Assembly: GCA_027919835.1 (NCBI GenBank)
Contig: JANVFP010000001.1
Coordinates: 1,178,001-1,242,000, forward strand
Source of the DNA: Lentinula raphanica
Lineage: Eukaryota; Basidiomycota; Agaricomycetes; Agaricales; Omphalotaceae
Length of the DNA: 64,000 nt
Direction: 5' to 3'
The notes beneath the pieces are model-generated. The model did no database searches and was not told the origin of the DNA. It worked only from the letters and a program-made list of their open reading frames with translations. The translations under genes were made by a program, and so were the position numbers. Numbering within the stretch: position 1 is the first letter of the stretch; every line of letters begins with the position of its first letter. Shown here piece after piece: positions 12,262 to 22,127 of the stretch.

Positions 12262-13208
12262 GTCGTATCGACGATAGAGCAGAAATGTGCTTGAAGTGAG
12301 TAAAGAGACTTATAGAAAGAGTCACAGGATGCATATCGTGGACTATATAAGCTAATAGCCCTAATGATTATCTCACGCTTTCCCCCTTATTAGCCTAAGC
12401 TAGGCTCCGCCCTACAGGCCCCTACTAGTACTAGGGCCCTACATACTGACGAAGACTGACGATCGCGATGGCAGTGAACTTAGTACAGAAAGATTACGCG
12501 TGTGAATTATCGAAGCCAAGTTGTGACCACATGTATTCGATTCACCGCATTGGTTCACACTATGGCAAGTTTATGCTGTACATACCTCTGATGTCCATAC
12601 TGCTAGGTAGCATCAGACTGTACTCGAGGTATTCGTTTGATCGATCTGAATCTGTTTCTCAACGTTGGGCATAGTTGCATCAGCATTTTTAAAGCAGTGA
12701 CTCTAAGATGAGCCCCTGGCTAACACGAGCTAACACGGCACCTACAATGTCAATCTTCATGTCAGTAAACTCACTCCAAAAGGGAGGACGAGATGACAGA
12801 TTTCATTATGATCACAGAGCATTCGAAAGTAATTGAGATGGGTTGAAATAGAATAGATGACTCGGATTGTCATTGGACTGCTCAGGGAACAGCTTCAGCC
12901 GCTCCGAGACTTGAGTCATCTCATGAGGGCGGATCCTAATCTTCCCTGTGGGCAGAGATTAACTTGTAAGTCGATGGGAAGGGGGGAGTCATACCAAGTT
13001 AACTTGAAGCTCACTCTCACTGTGCATGAAACTTTTGTTCATCACCAGAGGGAAAACCTGAATCGAGGTTCTTGGCTGTTAAATCTTATTAGTGACGAAG
13101 TTGGAACTCTCGAGCTTCAAAATGCTCACATTATGCCATGACGATGATGAGATTGATATTCTTCGATTCTGTTCACAAGTTTCTGCTCTCTTTGAATGCT
13201 CTACAAGT
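12262..13208. other. intergenic between BTB copies B and C
   Basis: No gene is supported. It contains a GC-rich imperfect palindrome near 12417-12441 (GGCCCCTACTAGTACTAGGG) and otherwise scattered short frames without motifs. Confidence 0.45.
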
Positions 13209-13901
13209 TCACATCATGAGTTCTATCCCTTTCCATGCGCAGCAACTACTACTCACCCAAGATTTATATTCTTCATTGGACAGGATCTTGGCGAGCTCAG
13301 GAAGGATTGTCGACGTTTGCCAAGAACCAGAAGATTCGAGGACTGTGTCCTTAATACGTTTGACGAGTTTTTGATTGTCATGCTTCACAGCAAACTTGAG
13401 CATTTCCATTGGATGGTCATATAATAACATGAAGTTGTTGCTAATAAGCTCATGTGAGGGCCTTGAAACGTCTGCAGATAGGTACTTACTTGAACATAAG
13501 CTCGCATGCATAGATCAGTCCCACAATCTCATACTTCTCCGCTGCGTCAGCGAGTGAGATGAATGTGTCAAAGTCCAAATCTTCCGGCAAGGCTAGTGAA
13601 TATCTGAAGGGATAGATATACTGGAAGAGAATTTCCAGTGTCGCAGCAGATTCAGGCAAATGCACAACTGCATTGGGATTGGTGCGTGGGTTGGGAAAAG
13701 GAAAGGCTCCGGTATTGAATTTGAGATTGTCTTCGTCAAGACGGAAGTGGACGTTGTCGGCAGAGCAGACGACCACGCGTGCGAAGGAATCGCGAACTGT
13801 GGATAAGATGAAATGTGGCAAATTCAGGAGCATGAAAAAAGACAGAATCGTAAGACAACTCAACATCGTTCACTAAGAATTATGTTATCGTCGGATGCCA
13901 T
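13209..13901 (-). CDS. BTB/POZ-domain protein, copy C
   Basis: Three exons (13901-13865, 13796-13490, 13440-13209) give 191 residues starting MASDDNIILSERF. The donor of intron 1 is GTTGAG, as in copy A. The BTB core has FARVVVCSADNVHFRLDEDN, KFNTGAFPF, VVHLPESAATLEILFQYIYP and ADAAEKYEIVGLIYACE. The C-terminal exon has HPMEMLKFAVKHDNQKLVKR and is longer than in copy A, ending after SNEEYKSWVSSSCC with an extra 9 residues. It is closest to copy A in promoter and splice sites. No catalytic or targeting domain is visible beyond BTB. Confidence 0.8.
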
Positions 13902-14236
13902 GATGTTCAATATGGGTCGAAGCAGAGAGGAATAAAGGACTTTTTGTGTGCTCAACGTGGGACGGAGGATTTAGACGATACCTAGGGTGCCCAAGCTCTA
14001 ATTCTTGAAGGTGTGATATAGAGTATGCTTCGTACAAGAGACTGGCTAAGAGCCTGAGGTTTATCCGCTTACCCGTTCAGCTTTTGCCCCTTTTCGTTGA
14101 GAGTTGGAATCGAAGCAAGGAGTCAGTGCGCCACATTTCAAGCCTCAAGGAGCATTACGCGTGAGAATATTGGATACCATATTGAGGTCTCGATGATGTT
14201 GCAACTTACCACAGCTCTTCATACTCATTTATCGCA
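13902..14236. other. divergent promoter region, BTB copy C / DUF1772 gene
   Basis: About 335 bp lie between the two start codons. It holds the copy of the BTB promoter block shared with copy A (about 14020-14130). No gene is seen. Confidence 0.45.
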
Positions 14237-14836
14237 ATGGCTTACACACTGCCTTTGCCTTCTGCTGCTCGTATCGCTATAGGTGTTGGCTTGACAGGAT
14301 CTGCATGGTGTTCAGGTGTGTCAATCGGAGTATCTATCTCATTGAAGCCAATCTTACAGCGACATTCAGGAGCCATAATCGCATGCTCAATCCTCGTAGT
14401 ACCCTCTCTGATTGATCGTGAACTACCCCTTGCTGCAGCCGCACATGCATCCTCTATTTGGCACCACGTATTCAACCGAGGAAAATCAAACTTACCCCCA
14501 TCTGCCATTACTAGCGCTGCAGCTTTCGCCTACGCCGCTTACACTATTCCGAATCCACTACAACTAGAGGTCATTCAGCGTAGCAGGAATCTACTCGGCG
14601 TCGCTGCTGCACTCACAGTCGCAATTGTTCCCTTCACGTTGCTTGTCATGAAGCCTACCAATGACGCCCTGCATGCAAAGGCTGCTGCCGTGCAGGAAAG
14701 GAGCAAAAAGGGCATGGATACGTTGTTAGACGATGGCACGAAGGATCTGCTCCATAGGTGGTATACGTTGAACTTCATTCGAGGTGTTTTCCCTTTGATA
14801 GCAACCGGTGTTGGAATCTGGGCCGTGTTATTCTAA
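14237..14836 (+). CDS. DUF1772 / anthrone-oxygenase-like integral membrane protein
   Basis: A single exon encodes 199 residues. There are four hydrophobic segments: around residues 9-33 (IAIGVGLTGSAWCSGVSIGV), 45-60 (ACSILVVPSL), 115-137 (LLGVAAALTVAIVPFTLLVM) and a C-terminal RGVFPLIATGVGIWAVLF. The family-typical polar motif MKPTNDALH follows the third segment, and the conserved WYTLNFIRG precedes the last helix. Such proteins include anthrone oxygenases and many uncharacterised fungal homologues of secondary metabolism. No polyketide synthase or other biosynthetic gene is nearby, so a specific reaction is not claimed. Confidence 0.8.
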   Translation: MAYTLPLPSAARIAIGVGLTGSAWCSGVSIGVSISLKPILQRHSGAIIACSILVVPSLIDRELPLAAAAHASSIWHHVFNRGKSNLPPSAITSAAAFAYAAYTIPNPLQLEVIQRSRNLLGVAAALTVAIVPFTLLVMKPTNDALHAKAAAVQERSKKGMDTLLDDGTKDLLHRWYTLNFIRGVFPLIATGVGIWAVLF

Positions 14837-16045
14837 TCGCAAGACGAAAATATCGAACTGTACCAACATTGATTTCGTGTGTAGCCTGTAGGCTTTGTTA
14901 GCAACGAATTGATTCGAACCGCCATACCAAGAGGAACAGGAATCGAGTCAGGTACAGCCACCGTGCCAGAGGATAGGGTGTCGTCCTTCTTTCAGTCTTG
15001 TCAATGTGGAGTCTGTTTTCCCTCGCGCTCTTCGTTTTGTTCAACATTTCCTCCATCTCGATTCTCAGTCTGGCATCACCCCGCTGTACCCTCGTTTGTT
15101 TTTACTCACCTTTTCCTCTTCTTTGGCGCACAAGCACAAGCACAGCGGCAGTTTCCTTTCCGTTAGACCGTCTCTTCGCCGCGTTTTCCGCGATGGGCGC
15201 GTCAGAGTCAACGGTTTGGGACTGTCGAAGGGATCGAGATCGTTCTGAAGAGATACGTCTGAGGTCTCCATCAAGTTTCCGATTCTCTGTACAGGTTCAC
15301 GCTTCGTCTGCTTTATCAATACTCAAGGTGGGGAATATATCCAGGAATGAGATTAACACTCCATCCAGATATTACTACCTATTGGAGCCCGCAGCCTCGT
15401 GCGGCGTGCCCATTCTCATCCTTCTACAGAATTATCCTGGTTCAAATTCAAGTGGACGTCATCGAACGGTGAACCTCAACACGACGACACTGCACAAGGG
15501 GAGGTTTTGTTTGCCTACTTCCATCCTTCATCTGAGGAAACTGTGTTCCGACTAGACAAATTATATTGGTCAAACAGAGATACGCTGGTCAAAAGGAGGA
15601 CCCGCCTTAGCCCGCAAAAGCACTCAAGTACTTCAGTCTCTCAGTCTTTTTGTGCACTTTACAAGGCAGTAGTAAGTGGGCTTTCTTCCGGCATTTGTTA
15701 ACTTGCAATCGTCTATATCATTGAAACTTTGCAGCTTCGTCTGGAAGCGGAGGAAAGTATACGCTACTGCACGTTAACGAAACGATGAACCAATAGTAGG
15801 TTATCATTGACATTGATCATCCTTTCACTGGTTGACTGTAAGGTAATACCAGAATTTTACTATCTTTGAAGCTAATACGCACACTCAATGCTACCTATCC
15901 CGCAGGCCCTTCCGCAGAACGTAGTATGAACGAATTCTATCGATATCGTCCGCTGCATAGCTACTGCACAGCCTGCAAGTGTTTCACAAGCTGCTCCAAC
16001 TTGATTGAAGAGCTTGCAAGGCTGACAATGCAAGCCGCCATTCGA
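14837..16045. other. long intergenic region, no convincing gene
   Basis: Two overlapping open frames exist, about 15000-15555 and 15399-15701. Neither has a known motif and they are on competing frames. The first starts with a hydrophobic stretch (MWSLFSLALFVLFNISSISI) that could mimic a signal peptide, but the rest looks random. I do not call a gene. Confidence 0.4.
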
Positions 16046-16243
16046 GAGCGTGAGAATTGCTGAAGAGGTGACATGAAACAGCATGAAACTTTTTATTACT
16101 CTTCGTCGGTTTTACCTTTTCGTATCCTTACAACGCTGGTCGTCGAGGACACAATTTGCAGGACAAAGGTATGATATCCGTCAAACTCGTAATTGTATAG
16201 CCCGTGAACAGCTAACACTCGTCTCAACGCTTGTCTGGACTAG
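16046..16243 (+). promoter_or_regulatory. shared promoter box, 5' leader and 5'UTR intron, module-family copy 1
   Basis: The box GAGCGTGAGAATTGCT is at 16046-16061. The leader with CAACGCTGGTCGTCGAGG and ATTTGCAGG runs to 16168. It ends in AAAG followed by GTATGATA, a splice donor, and a matching acceptor (GGACTAG) is at 16243. The same order is found before all five paralogues. Confidence 0.65.
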
Positions 16244-16354
16244 CCCGCTATTCCCTTTTCGTTCGACAACTTCTACATCAACACAAATCGTCGATCGATT
16301 TCTACATCAGCAGGTTTCGATCGTTGCTTTTGAACAGTCAAATCTGTGCAAAAT

Positions 16355-17105
16355 ATGCGATTTCATACACGTCGTGGCTTGAGAGCTGCCATTCTCAGCT
16401 TTTTCTCGTTCTTGTGTACTGCTGTGGCTCTTCCGACGAATCCCTACAAGGTCAGTATTCACCGTCAAATGGCTATCCAGCTCTAATGCTCGACTGTCTT
16501 GTCTCAGGCGGTTTCGCACACAAGTTATCCTTCCTTCTCGCCTATGAATTACATCTATCTAGTCAACTCTCAAATGGCCCACCGCCCGCTGAATTCTGTG
16601 GGGGTCCAGTATGAATGGGTGGTATCCATCTGGTTTAGCGATCCACCCCGAACTCGCTTCGCAGGCGATCTTATTAACAAGGACATCGTCGCTGCGTTGA
16701 AACCGCATGTTGCCCCAGACGTGCTGTTCTACTTTCCCTCTAGAGGTCTCATTCCGTACTGGGACAAGTTCAACCAGCTCAAGTTCAATATCTACTTGAC
16801 CCGTAACGGTCTGGCTGATACCTCCAATCTGGGAAACCTCAGGCCAATCGGATTTGGGTATGTTACGAAGTTGGACTCGGACATCCAGACGAAAGTGTCC
16901 TTTCAAAAACTGAGGGATCCAACGTTGGGAGAAACGAGTTCGAATATGGCGGATCATGAGTTCCCCGTGGTGAGTAGTGTTCAAAAAAGGATCTGGAGTA
17001 ATTTACTCATTCCTTATCTTTCAGTTCAGAGACGGAAAGTGTCAAATAGAGAACGAGATTTTCAGTATGCCGACAGATCAAGCGATGCCAGAGGGGAAGT
17101 GCTAG
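16355..17105 (+). CDS. secreted module-family protein, copy 1 (one module)
   Basis: Exons 16355-16450, 16508-16969 and 17025-17105, both introns phase 0, give 212 residues. A signal peptide (AAILSFFSFLCTAVALP) fills exon 1. Exon 2 is one full module: YIYLVNSQMAHRPLNSVGV, EWVVSIWF, NKDIVAALKPHVAPDVLFYF, PSRGLIPYWDKFNQLKFNIY. Exon 3 is a short unique tail. The module has no Cys, no obvious catalytic triad, and a fixed core of the form L-x-P-x-[LV]-x-P-x-x-x-LFYFP...[LI]P-x-W. I do not recognise the family. It is the simplest of five tandem copies and shows the ground plan: signal exon, module exon, tail exon. Secretion is inferred from the signal peptide. Confidence 0.7.
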
Positions 17106-17458
17106 GCATACTACTTGTAGTTTCGTGGTCCTGTGTAGACGGACTGGTAGATTTCGAAGTATTGGAAACTACGTCGTCTGATTATCTGGATTCTGCAACT
17201 CTTGTACCTACTTCCAAGCTAGTCGTCGGCCATCCGATTCCAGGAGAGTCGAGACTCATGAAATGACTTTTGAGTGATTTTTGGGCCTTGGCTCGAGATT
17301 CGTGGGAGACTTTCCCGCTTAGCGGGCGCTCCGCCGTGGATCAGGCTGTGTTCTCTTTCCTCACCACCACCACCACCATATAAGAAACGACTCGCATGAG
17401 TTCATAAACAATCCTTACAACACACAATCTTTTCTTTTCTTTGACAACTAACACCACC

Positions 17459-17490
<32 letters not shown>

Positions 17491-18747
17491 CAGTTACCCC
17501 TTTATCGTCCTTATCTTAGTCTTAGGTTATCTACCACAGAAATTTCCTTGCCATAATCGTTATTCGTCTCATACTGCTCTTCACCTCGTTGCCCTTCGAT
17601 GTCGAGTCCGTTCTTCTTGACTCCATTGGCAACTCCGTCATCTCACTACCTCTGGACGTCGAGTGTGTTCTGGATGCTATCCGATGAACCGTTTGGAAAA
17701 TTTTCTATATGGTCTTCCCGGAACACAACTCACTCCCTCATCATGACTTGAAGGATATCTTGATTCCTTCCAAGGTCTTCATGTCGATCTCGAAACCAGT
17801 GCATTTCTGAAGCAGTGGCATCCCCTGTCTTTCTTGGCAATCCTGTGGACCCTGTTGGTTACACCCACACATCGAGACCAGATTCTAACGCTCTTCAGCC
17901 ATGGCCTTTGAGGCTGCCTTGAATTTCTTCAAGGATTTTGCTCAATCCGGTGTGGTTTTTAAGCGATGGTTTCTCCCCAGTCTTCATGGGCAAAGGCCTA
18001 CAGTCCTGGATTCTCGTCAATCATGCCCACATTCAGACCAGATCCAATGCTCCTCAGCCATGCCTCATGTGACTGTATGTGCAGATCAATGGGGCATCCT
18101 GTGATCTTTCACGGCAACAAGCAACCGGTTTCGACAGCCGTCGACGGTGGACACTGGAGGTGTTTCATGATCATTTGTCACCTGGTCATATTTAGGGAGC
18201 TCAAGGTCGAAGTCGTCCATTAGTAACGAGGCAGTTCTCAATCTGTGGTTCTGTGTTTTATAGTGTTGTATCTCAAGTTTCGAAACGAGTTGACGAGGTA
18301 TAGTGTACTATACCTGAGTTACATAATGTAGCGTAGTCAACCAATCAAAACTCGTTTTCTCGTTTCCTCCACCGTCTGACTCTTGACGAAATACTCATAT
18401 ACATCTCCCACTTCTGCCTGTTTGCATTCTTCTGCCAAGCCCTTTGAACCCTTGGACCCTTGGAGAAATCTCTATCTCTCGAAAGCAACTCGGAGCTGAA
18501 ACCTCGCGTTAGTGAAATGACTCTCAAAGCTCGTGCACCGCTTGCACCGGTAATCATGAACCAGTGTGGCTTTAATGAATACACCATATGCTTCACTTGA
18601 TGGAAGAACTTATGGATGCGCAATTTTCATACTGTTTCGCAGGACGTATGTATTGTCGCTGCTTGATATCGTCCGCCGTTTATGTTGACCTGTGAAACTT
18701 CTTGATAACAGCCTTCACGACCGACGTAAGCCGACGTATCTCAAGTT
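17106..18747. other. intergenic region between copies 1 and 2
   Basis: No gene is supported. It holds a CAC/AAC microsatellite and a loosely repeated segment. Phrases around CAGACCAGAT...AATGCTCCTCAGCCATG near 18035-18065 resemble GAGACCAGAT...AACGCTCTTCAGCCATG near 17873-17905. A minus-strand frame at 18345-18623 ends in a Lys/Arg-rich stretch but has no known motif. Confidence 0.4.
17451..17492 (+). repeat. (CAC)n(AAC)n microsatellite
   Basis: About seven CAC triplets run directly into about six AAC triplets. A shorter CAC run lies at about 17361-17378. Confidence 0.9.
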
Positions 18748-18916
18748 GAGCGTGAGAATGGCTCGAGCGACAACATAAAATCAGTATTCTCTCAATGGAT
18801 GCTGTATCTTCACAACGCTGGTCGTCGAGGTCAAATTTTGCAGGTCAAAGGTACCACTCCCTAACTTTACTCGCCTGTAGAGCTCAAAACTCATATCCGC
18901 CTACCCTCTTCATTAG
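18748..18916 (+). promoter_or_regulatory. shared promoter box, 5' leader and 5'UTR intron, copy 2
   Basis: The box GAGCGTGAGAATGGCT is at 18748-18763. The leader beginning CTTCACAACGCTGGTCG is at 18808-18850, about 45 bp downstream. The intron is 18851-18916 with a GTACCA donor, where most other copies have GTATGA. Confidence 0.65.
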
Positions 18917-19000
18917 CTCACTATCCCATCTTTCGTTCGACAATTTTATCTGACCGAAACCCATTTCTACACAAAAAATCGTCTGTTTATTGTGCAAAAC

Positions 19001-20543
19001 ATGCGACTTCAACGTATATGCCATGGCACGAAAATTGCGCTTCTTGGCTTTCTCACCGTCTTCTGTAATGTCGCGGCCCTCCCGATGGATGCTCATTATT
19101 CGGTTAGTGTCCAACGTGATGACACTGACTCGTCGCCTGTAAAGCTAACAAATTTTGTATCAGTCATCCACAAGATTGGGATTTTACCAACTATACGACT
19201 CTGAAATGCACCCTCGTGCTCTGTACGTTGAGCCCAATGGGTGGTCAGTTAATATCCAATTCAAGGGATCCCCAAAGTATGGCCGCAGAAACGAAGATAC
19301 CGCCAATGTTATTCTGATCTTGCAAAACATGGCACAAGCACTGCAACCATATCTTCCACCGGGAACACTGTTCTACTTACCGTCTCAGGGATACATTCCG
19401 TTCTGGAACGCGGATAGTCAAATCAAGTTTGATTACTATGTGTACAAGGGATTACCGCCTACCTCTGTTCCCAAGTCAGAGGATCACAAAGCTGGGTCTG
19501 GGAGTATCCAGAAAAGTGATCTTCAAACTACGATTATCGCGGAACAGGGTGCGGTGAGTGTCTTGCAAGAGATTGATTGGAAGGTGAGTATTCGCCTGTC
19601 CAGTTGCCTGTAACGCCGACATTTCTTGCATTAGAACCTGCGCGCGCCAGGAGATTTGTACAACTTTGGGCTAACACTCCTCCCTATGAAGTCTTACGAC
19701 GAAGCTAGTTATAAATACACAACCACCGTCGAGTTTCTAACTCCCACCCCGCTTGTTTACGCAGACAATGCCCTTGGCATATACTTACGCATCATAACAG
19801 CAATGAAAGAAAGGGGTCTCCGGCGAGACACCCTCGTCTACTTTCCAGCCCAGGGTCTTGTTCCGTCATGGAATAACGACGAGATAAAGTTTAATCTCTA
19901 TTTCCACTATGCCAAACCGCTCCCTCTCAAGGATCTCAGAGTCACCGCGTCACTCCATTGTGGTGGTGGGGTAGTCAAGAAGAAATCGGCCTTCGATATC
20001 GAAACAATGATCAATATTGTTTTGCCCGAGGAGCCGTCGGAAGGGAAAGGTCGTGAAGAGCAGCATAACGCGACTCCCGCGGTGAGTAGTAAAACCTCAC
20101 AGTTAAGGAAATCGAGGAAGAAGTTCCTGTAGCTGACAATTTTCGAATCCCTACTCAGGTTATGTCTGGTCCGATGTCCCAAGATAGGGCCGAATCTTTG
20201 CAACCGACACGCAAAGGCAAGAAAACAGTGAGGTTCTCGAATGACCCACCAGAATTTCCACCGGTGAGTAGTCATGATAACCAAGGGAATCAGGATGGAA
20301 AGTAACGAGTCGCCAATCTTCGTTTCTATCGATCCAGCCGCCACCCCTTGCTGGGGCATGGCAGCCTCACCACGGGAAGTCATCGCAGAAGCAGGAACTC
20401 GGTTTCACGTCCGATGTGCAGCTTCCACCGGTGAGTACTCCTGATATCTACATGGAAGGTATTCATGAGTCTGTTCTCTTTTGATTCATCTTCAGATCGG
20501 TTCCGAAAGGAAGGAGAAGAAGGAGAAGGAGAGTAGCACTTGA
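19001..20543 (+). CDS. secreted module-family protein, copy 2 (two modules plus tail exons)
   Basis: Six exons, all joined in phase 0: 19001-19102, 19164-19583, 19635-20081, 20159-20263, 20338-20430 and 20496-20543, for 404 residues. Exon 1 is the signal peptide (MRLQRICHGTKIALLGFLTV, then FCNVAALP). Exons 2 and 3 are each one module, with LQPYLPPGTLFYLPSQGYIP plus FWN and TLVYFPAQGLVPSWNNDEIK. Exons 4-6 are short, Pro- and Lys-rich tail exons ending in KEKKEKESST. The tail introns start GTGAGTAG or GTGAGTAC. The start is the Met at the signal peptide; homologous starts in copies 3-5 agree. Function is unknown. Confidence 0.7.
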
Positions 20544-21589
20544 AGAGCAAGTAAGTAGGTGTCGCAGTTCCGAGTTCGTATTGCTGGTATATGTGTGTAG
20601 ATGATGGACATCTCTTGCGTGTACAGATTTGTTGTCAGTCAATGGGAACTCTTGATTACTTCATAGCTCACTTGAAGCCTACGCCAGACCAAGCTTTTGC
20701 AGTATGCAGCGACCTCCTGATCGAATCGTCCGTTCATGACGACCCGAAACAGCCTCAAATGAGTCAAATCGCCTCCTCTTGCACGAAACACCCTATCCGT
20801 CGGAGCGGCGTGAGCGTGAAAATGGCTTAAGCAGATGTTTACATGATCACTGATCTCTTTTCAATGAAGGCACTGCGATGAGACTGCCTTAGTCCCCGCC
20901 ACGCTGATTGTCGAGGAGTATGGTACAGACTACAGTCTACTACAGTCTCCAAGTGAATGGTAGAAGATTCCATAACGCAGAAAGTCTTCGACTAACTCGA
21001 GATTTCAATTGTTATCGAAAAGTACAGGATCGATATCCTTCCTCATCCTGGATACCAATTGAGGTGACGACCCAGTCTGTTCAGGAGGCGGTGTAAAATC
21101 ATATGTTCTGTGGCACGAGAGCTCTTCCTTGATTTTCTTTCCATCTTTGTGTCCTACTATGTGTGGCGCTCCCAATTAGGTGCGTGCTCACTGCTCATAA
21201 TCAAGAACGTCTGTCTGATATTAGTATTATACCGACTCATCTCATAGAATTTATGGATTGCGCCTGACCTTGCCTGACACAAAGCAATCGATACGACATC
21301 AACAAGATTACATACATATCCAGTCGACTTTCTAATGCATCCAGTTCTAACCCCAATCTATGGACTCTCAGTGCGGCGTACAGTCACTATGTAGTACACG
21401 ATGTGATGCTAGTCCATAAGTACTGCTCTGGTACTGCTCCACTGGCTTTCCTAGGCTTCCCTCTGTTCCATTGAGTCCATTCTGCTCCTGATGGGCCCCC
21501 GCAGATTGTTAGTCATGCTGATTTATATTTTCCAATGACCGATGATAGCCTCTGATAACGAACACTTGACGAACACAGATGAACAAGTC
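20544..21589. other. intergenic between copies 2 and 3
   Basis: No intact gene. It includes the relic promoter listed separately at 20810-20925. The remainder shows only short frames. Confidence 0.4.
20810..20925 (+). pseudogene. relic promoter/leader of a lost module-family copy
   Basis: GTGAGCGTGAAAATGGCT at 20810-20827 matches the family box. CCACGCTGATTGTCGAGGA starting near 20899 matches the leader CAACGCTGGTCGTCGAGG at roughly the expected distance. No signal-peptide exon or module follows before copy 3, so this looks like the remains of a deleted paralogue. Confidence 0.45.
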
Positions 21590-22100
21590 GAGCGTGAGAA
21601 TAGCTCATTTGAACGACCTTACTACAGTGATGGACAAGTCATTGACTTGCCGACAAAGTCAATGACCTTTGACCCTAAGTCAATGACCCACGGTCAATGA
21701 CATTGACATTGACTTCAACGGGCCGATTTTGTAGTTGTACGACCGTTCGGCAGCCCGCGGCAAGTGAGCACCTAATTGGGAAGCTAAGTCTCAGGACTGG
21801 ATGGTAGCGCCTGGTAAGCGCCGGGGTCAATGTCATTGACTTTGACCAGCGGTCAATTACTAAGCTGTCATGTCATGTCATTGACCTTTGTCATTGACTT
21901 CAAGTCATTGACTGGCCATCACTGCCTTACTAGGCCTCATACTATGTAGCATCGCGACAGTGGTTGCGGTACTTTCCTTGATTCTTCACAACGCTGGTCG
22001 TCGAAGATACAATTTGCAGGTCAAAGGTATGATACCCTGGCAATTTGCATGCTGCACTCATGTAAAGACTCATATTCGTCTATGCTCTTGCTTTGACTAG
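21590..22100 (+). promoter_or_regulatory. shared promoter box, leader and 5'UTR intron, copy 3 (split by a MITE)
   Basis: The box GAGCGTGAGAATAGCT is at 21590-21605. The leader CTTCACAACGCTGG starts at 21984. The 5'UTR intron is 22027-22100. The box-to-leader distance is 378 bp instead of about 45-65 bp, because a 300 bp element and its target duplication sit in between. Confidence 0.65.
21625..21924. mobile_element. hAT-type MITE, 300 bp, with 8 bp target-site duplication
   Basis: The element starts CAGTGATGG and ends CCATCACTG, exact inverted termini that continue imperfectly with AGTCA-TGACTT. It is flanked on both sides by CCTTACTA (21617-21624 and 21925-21932), a perfect 8 bp duplication as made by hAT transposases. 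Subterminal regions are packed with the octamer TCAATGAC / GTCATTGA in both orientations, typical of transposase binding arrays. It has no coding capacity, so it must move in trans. Confidence 0.9.
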
Positions 22101-22127
22101 CCCGAACTTATCCCATTCGAAAAAAAC

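Noticed and set aside
15000..15701. Two overlapping open frames on different frames, one with a hydrophobic start
   Set aside because: No motif, no clear splice structure, and the two exclude one another; codon content looks random.
17901..18104. Open frame MAFEAALNFFKDFAQ...
   Set aside because: It lies in a loosely repeated segment and lacks motif or splice support.
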